In this document: one piece after another, positions 60,614 through 64,000 of the stretch
Layout of the letters: each line of letters begins with the position of its first letter
Numbering within the stretch: the stretch's first letter is position 1
Assembly (NCBI RefSeq): GCF_004345025.1
Contig: NZ_CP037745.1
Coordinates: 1,612,001 to 1,676,000, forward strand
Source: Rheinheimera sp. D18
Lineage (GTDB): Bacteria; Pseudomonadota; Gammaproteobacteria; Enterobacterales; Alteromonadaceae
Direction of reading: 5' to 3'
Length of the DNA stretch: 64,000 nt
Notes under the pieces: model-generated
What the model was told of the DNA's origin: nothing
Database searches by the model: none
The model's input: only the letters and a program-made list of their open reading frames with translations
Program-made: the position numbers and the translations under genes

Positions 60614-60884
60614 CGTGCGAGAACCTTGCTATAGACTGCGGAGTATCGAATTGTTTTTTTAGTTCGGCCTTAGTTTTTTGTATCATTTGGCCATCAGCAC
60701 CTATGGTAAATATTTCTTCCGATTTAAGCACATGAGCCTGATACGCCATCACTAATTGAAAGCTATGGTCGCGCTGATCTTCAGTTAGTGGGTTACCATC
60801 GGCCCAACGCCCTGTTGCAACCGCATCGGCTAACTTTTCATAGACCTCAGGCGTCATGGCCTGAACAAGAGCATTAAAATTCAT
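60603..60884 (-). CDS. yeaC: DUF1315 family protein, YeaC-like
   Basis: 93 aa (E. coli YeaC 90). The body matches the family pattern: ALVQAMTPEVYEKLADAVATGRWADGNPLT near the N-terminus, then LTEDQRDHSFQLVMAYQA. It has no known biochemical role. It overlaps the DUF349 gene at its 3' end and follows the zinc-ribbon gene by 2 bp, so these three are one transcript. Confidence 0.9.
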   Translation of the reverse strand: MNFNALVQAMTPEVYEKLADAVATGRWADGNPLTEDQRDHSFQLVMAYQAHVLKSEEIFTIGADGQMIQKTKAELKKQFDTPQSIARFSHDDL

Positions 60885-60886
60885 AG

Positions 60887-61213
60887 TTACTTACGCTTTT
60901 TAATAAAAAATATACGGGCACGGCTAATCATATACCAACAAAAGCCAAGCCCAATTGCAGCACCAGCAATATATTGCTGCACACTACCCGCTTCAGGATC
61001 CCACCAGTACATTAAGCCAAAACCGGCTAAAAATAATAACAATGCAAGCATCGAGTGGTTGACTAAACTTTGAGCTTGATCAATCGCTTTGTCACGCGAT
61101 AACGCAGCGCGCTTTTCTGGCGTTAAACTGGCTAGATCGCCATTACACTTAACACAGTTAGCACCTTTATCCGACGTTTTATGTCCACAATACGGGCAAG
61201 AGATAATAGCCAT
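60887..61213 (-). CDS. Small zinc-ribbon membrane protein
   Basis: 108 aa. The N-terminal CPYCGHKTSDKGANCVKC makes a four-Cys zinc ribbon (residues 6-23). Two membrane segments follow (about 55-70 and 83-99), with a basic tail (FFIKKRK). The function is unknown. It is first in the transcript with yeaC and the DUF349 gene. Confidence 0.8.
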   Translation of the reverse strand: MAIISCPYCGHKTSDKGANCVKCNGDLASLTPEKRAALSRDKAIDQAQSLVNHSMLALLLFLAGFGLMYWWDPEAGSVQQYIAGAAIGLGFCWYMISRARIFFIKKRK

Positions 61214-61241
61214 GGAACTCCAATTTTAATCAAATTATTGT

Positions 61242-62912
61242 TTAGTGCATCGCTTGGTATATTTTACTCATGATGCTGCCATACATACCAGTTTCAAACC
61301 TATCACCAGCAAAATAATAGCTGTTTTCACCCTCAGCTATTACAGCACTGTGTTTTTTGTTGGTTAATAACACCACAACCAGACCGTAATAGGGATCAAT
61401 TAAAGTGGCAGTACCAGTCCAGCCAGTATGGCCAAATGCATATGCACTGGCGTAAGGGCCAAAATGCCAGTTTAAATCACCACCTACCGCAGTGCGCCAG
61501 CCCAAACCCATAGTATGATCAGACACTGACGGTCGCACAAATTGCTGCAGTATTGCTTGAGAAAATACCGGCGTTAAATTGTAACCACCATGCAGTGCTA
61601 ACATTGCCAAACTCGCGGTTTCACGAGCAGTAGAAAACAAACCGGCATGCCCCGCTACGCCATCAAAAGCATAACGTGCTTTTTCATCGTGTACATTGCC
61701 GCGCACGATACCGCCTTTATCTGCAGGAAAACTAACTCTACCGCCGCGACTATTGCCATCAAGCTCGGTAGCAGCGATTTGCGTTATTGGCACACCTTTA
61801 CGTAAAGGGTTGAACAGGGTGTTATTGAGGCCCATTGGTTGATACAAGCTGTGTTCTAGATAATCATCTTGCTGTTTGCCTGTTATGCGCTCAATAACTA
61901 AGCCAAGCAACATATAATCAATATCGCTATATATCGACTTAGTACCACGCTCTCGTTCAAACGGAACCTTACTGGCAATAAGCTGCATACTGCGTTCACG
62001 GTTTAAGGAATAAAACATTGCACCATGACGATTGTCAGGGCGATGAAAATGCACTTCAGGCGGATAACCGGCATTATGATAGAGTAAATCGCGAACCAAA
62101 CGCTGCTCTCGGCCATCACCTTGGTATTCATTAATATAATGCTGGATTGGTAAATTAACATCCAACAAGCCCAATTGTACTAAATGCATAATGGCATAGT
62201 TGGTAGCGTACATTTTGGTATTAGAGGCTAAATCAAATAAGGTGTTGCTGTGCATAGGCTCAGGGTTAGCCAGTGGCGAGCCATCGCTATTATATCGATT
62301 AGCATAGCCATAAGCGGTCTCTTTTATTACCTTGCCATCTTTAACAATTAGCAGCACAGCCCCGGGGAAGCCTTGCGCGACTTCGCGATTAATTAGCGAA
62401 TCTAGCTGGGCAAGCTCAGTTAATGAAAAACCGGCCTGCTCGGCTGAACCATCTTGTAACATGGGATAAGGTAAAACCACACGCACCGAAGCGCCAAGTG
62501 GTTGAATATCAACGAGTGCTAACTGATTCAGCCCGTTACGCGTTACACTACCAATGTCAAAAGCAAGCTGTTTACCCAAGCTAGCTGAAGGGGAAAGTGA
62601 TAATACATGGCCATTAATATTCAAGCTAACACTCTGTGCCGTGCCTAAATCTAACAATAATTGGCCCTGACCTTTATAAGCCCAAAAGCTAGCGTGGTTA
62701 TTTACTAACGCACGTTTACTGCTAGTTTCTGGCCAATTTACATCTAGCTGCCCCACCTTGCTCACCATACTAAGCGCCGCTTGTTGCTGCTCAGTTTGTT
62801 GACTAACAGGTAATGGCGATACGGCTAACCAGTGTTGTAATGAAACACAACCCACTAAAAGCTGCAGCGCTATTAATAGGACTGTAGCTTTTAGGCTGGT
62901 GCATAATGACAC
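61242..62912 (-). CDS. Lipoprotein serine hydrolase, YfeW/PBP4B-like, with N-terminal extension
   Basis: 556 aa. A lipobox LLVGC (Cys near 22) predicts a lipoprotein. Residues 24-165 form an extra beta-rich segment not found in E. coli YfeW (434 aa). The serine-hydrolase domain has the S-x-x-K motif in DLASNTKMYATN, Y-S-D in KSIYSDIDYMLLG, and H-T-G in YAFGHTGWTGTATL. It resembles the weak penicillin-binding protein PBP4B. It is probably periplasmic and acts on peptidoglycan fragments or related amides. Confidence 0.88.
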   Translation of the reverse strand: MSLCTSLKATVLLIALQLLVGCVSLQHWLAVSPLPVSQQTEQQQAALSMVSKVGQLDVNWPETSSKRALVNNHASFWAYKGQGQLLLDLGTAQSVSLNINGHVLSLSPSASLGKQLAFDIGSVTRNGLNQLALVDIQPLGASVRVVLPYPMLQDGSAEQAGFSLTELAQLDSLINREVAQGFPGAVLLIVKDGKVIKETAYGYANRYNSDGSPLANPEPMHSNTLFDLASNTKMYATNYAIMHLVQLGLLDVNLPIQHYINEYQGDGREQRLVRDLLYHNAGYPPEVHFHRPDNRHGAMFYSLNRERSMQLIASKVPFERERGTKSIYSDIDYMLLGLVIERITGKQQDDYLEHSLYQPMGLNNTLFNPLRKGVPITQIAATELDGNSRGGRVSFPADKGGIVRGNVHDEKARYAFDGVAGHAGLFSTARETASLAMLALHGGYNLTPVFSQAILQQFVRPSVSDHTMGLGWRTAVGGDLNWHFGPYASAYAFGHTGWTGTATLIDPYYGLVVVLLTNKKHSAVIAEGENSYYFAGDRFETGMYGSIMSKIYQAMH

Positions 62913-62922
62913 GGTATAAAAC

Positions 62923-64000
62923 TTAACGTAGCTGATCGACTACGGCCAAGGTGGCAGTAAGTATGTCTTGCCCAAGTTTCATTGAGCGAATATCTGACCA
63001 GCCATAGGCGTCGTCAGGTAAGTTAGCATTGTCTTTAAACGGCATTTCAACAGTATAAGCTAAGCATTTAAACTGCTCGCCTACCCACGTTGTCGCCAAG
63101 GTCATATTAGCTTTACCTGGTTCATCTAACTCATAACCAAACTCTGTTTGAAACTCTGGTGTCACAGCCAATAATGCTTGCTTAAACTGGGTTTCTAACG
63201 CTTTAATCCGGTCATTGTATGATGGTACGCCTTCAGTGCCAGCTACAAAATTGTACGGCAGGTTTTCATCGCCGTGCATATCTAGAAACATATCAACGCC
63301 GATTTCGAGCATTTTTTGCCGTACTAGATAAACCTCAGGGCTTTTCTCCATGCTTGGTGTTAACCATTCACGGTTTAAATTCATCCCTGCGGCGTTGGTA
63401 CGTAAATGTCCACGTACGGAACCATCTGGATTCATATTTGGCACAATGTAAAACACCGCTTTGTTTAATAAAGCCCTAGCTACGCCATCGTCTTCATCCA
63501 GCAGGCGCTCTAACAAGCCTTCAACTAGCCACTCGGCCATACTTTCGCCAGGGTGTTGACGCGCCGTGATCCAAATTTTCTTTTTGCCTTCTTCTGGCTC
63601 ACCCACTACCAGCATGCTCATGTCACGACCATCTAGGGTTTCACCTAGTTCCACCAACTGACAGTTGTAATCTAACTGTGTTTGGTGCAGTAAATCCATG
63701 TGTCGCTCGTAGCTGTATGGCGCAAAATAAGCAAAATAAACCGATTCAGCTTCAGGAAAATGTTTAATCGTTAGCGTTGTACCATCGTACTCGGTTTCCA
63801 CGCGAAACCAGCTTTGCCGATCATAAGACGCCACAGCTTGATAGTCTTTCCAGCCGTCAGGGTATGCTGAAGTACCAGCATTAGTAATTTTTAAGGTATG
63901 TAGTTCTGCGTGCTCAGTGCTTAAACGAAAATGAAACCACTGATAAAAGTCTGATTCGTTATCTTTACGGATAGCCAGCTGAATATTATCTGGAGAGTCA
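62923..64000 (-). CDS. M14 carboxypeptidase, cytosolic (CCP-like) type (5' end cut)
   Basis: The frame runs from the stop at 62923 to the window edge, giving at least 359 residues; an internal ATG at 63834 is not the start, because the preceding frame reads FYQWFHFRLSTEHAEL, a known family segment. Zinc ligands are ITARQHPGESMAEW (H-x-x-E) and DMHGDENLPYNF (His). The catalytic Glu is probably in TVEMPFKDN. The family removes C-terminal residues from peptides; the substrate is unknown. It lies 10 bp from the lipoprotein hydrolase gene. Confidence 0.92.
   Translation of the reverse strand, partial: DSPDNIQLAIRKDNESDFYQWFHFRLSTEHAELHTLKITNAGTSAYPDGWKDYQAVASYDRQSWFRVETEYDGTTLTIKHFPEAESVYFAYFAPYSYERHMDLLHQTQLDYNCQLVELGETLDGRDMSMLVVGEPEEGKKKIWITARQHPGESMAEWLVEGLLERLLDEDDGVARALLNKAVFYIVPNMNPDGSVRGHLRTNAAGMNLNREWLTPSMEKSPEVYLVRQKMLEIGVDMFLDMHGDENLPYNFVAGTEGVPSYNDRIKALETQFKQALLAVTPEFQTEFGYELDEPGKANMTLATTWVGEQFKCLAYTVEMPFKDNANLPDDAYGWSDIRSMKLGQDILTATLAVVDQLR

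Overview
The window looks like chromosome from a gammaproteobacterium of the Alteromonadales/Chromatiaceae type (Rheinheimera, Alishewanella or Arsukibacterium are the best guesses). The grounds are the very E. coli-like housekeeping proteins (NrdA, NrdB, GyrA, RpsA, FadH, AnsA), the gene order cmk-rpsA-ihfB-lapA-lapB-pyrF, and the large TonB-dependent receptors. No rRNA, tRNA or CRISPR array was seen. The assignment rests on protein resemblance only.

Core block 1 (1-35.4 kb). It opens with the 5' part of an ABC exporter, a CPA1 antiporter, ribA, yehS and ydiJ. Next come a TonB receptor, a GNAT/FAD-oxidase pair, a His-rich ZnuD-like receptor with a candidate Zur site, a LysE exporter, trhO, a yceJ-yceI pair and a TPR protein. 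The nrdA-nrdB-yfaE operon follows, with two NrdR boxes 31 bp apart upstream. Then come ubiG, gyrA (Ile at the quinolone-critical codon 83), serC-aroA, cmk, rpsA, ihfB, lapA-lapB, pyrF and a CvrA/NhaP2-type antiporter.

Accessory region (about 35.4-51.5 kb). Codon and base use look more GC-rich here than in the flanks. The left part holds a 121-bp element bounded by perfect 19-bp inverted repeats, a small orphan ORF between two copies of a recombinase 3' end, and a tyrosine recombinase. A TacA/TacT-type toxin-antitoxin pair and a divergent KfrA-like coiled-coil protein follow. The order recombinase / TA / palindromes / KfrA-like protein matches the TnpS-TnpT cointegrate-resolution module of Tn4651-type Tn3 transposons with a TA pair embedded in it. 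No tnpA is present. A helix-turn-helix-like protein, a GIY-YIG protein and a NUDIX hydrolase follow.

The right part is a large arsenic-resistance cluster. The minus-strand genes are a three-Cys LMW-PTP-like arsenate reductase, arsR, thioredoxin-type arsC, acr3, a small Cys phosphatase, an ArsJ-linked GAPDH and arsJ, then sulP and usp. The plus-strand genes are a second arsR, arsH and arsO. Together they would export arsenite (ArsC+ACR3), export arsenate as 1-arseno-3-phosphoglycerate (GAPDH+ArsJ), and deal with organoarsenicals (ArsH, perhaps ArsO).

Core block 2 (51.6-64 kb) returns to host-like composition: a small membrane protein, a YdjA-type nitroreductase, fadH, sppA-ansA, a minus-strand set with a DUF349 protein, yeaC and a zinc-ribbon membrane protein, a YfeW-like serine hydrolase lipoprotein, and an M14 cytosolic-type carboxypeptidase cut by the window end.
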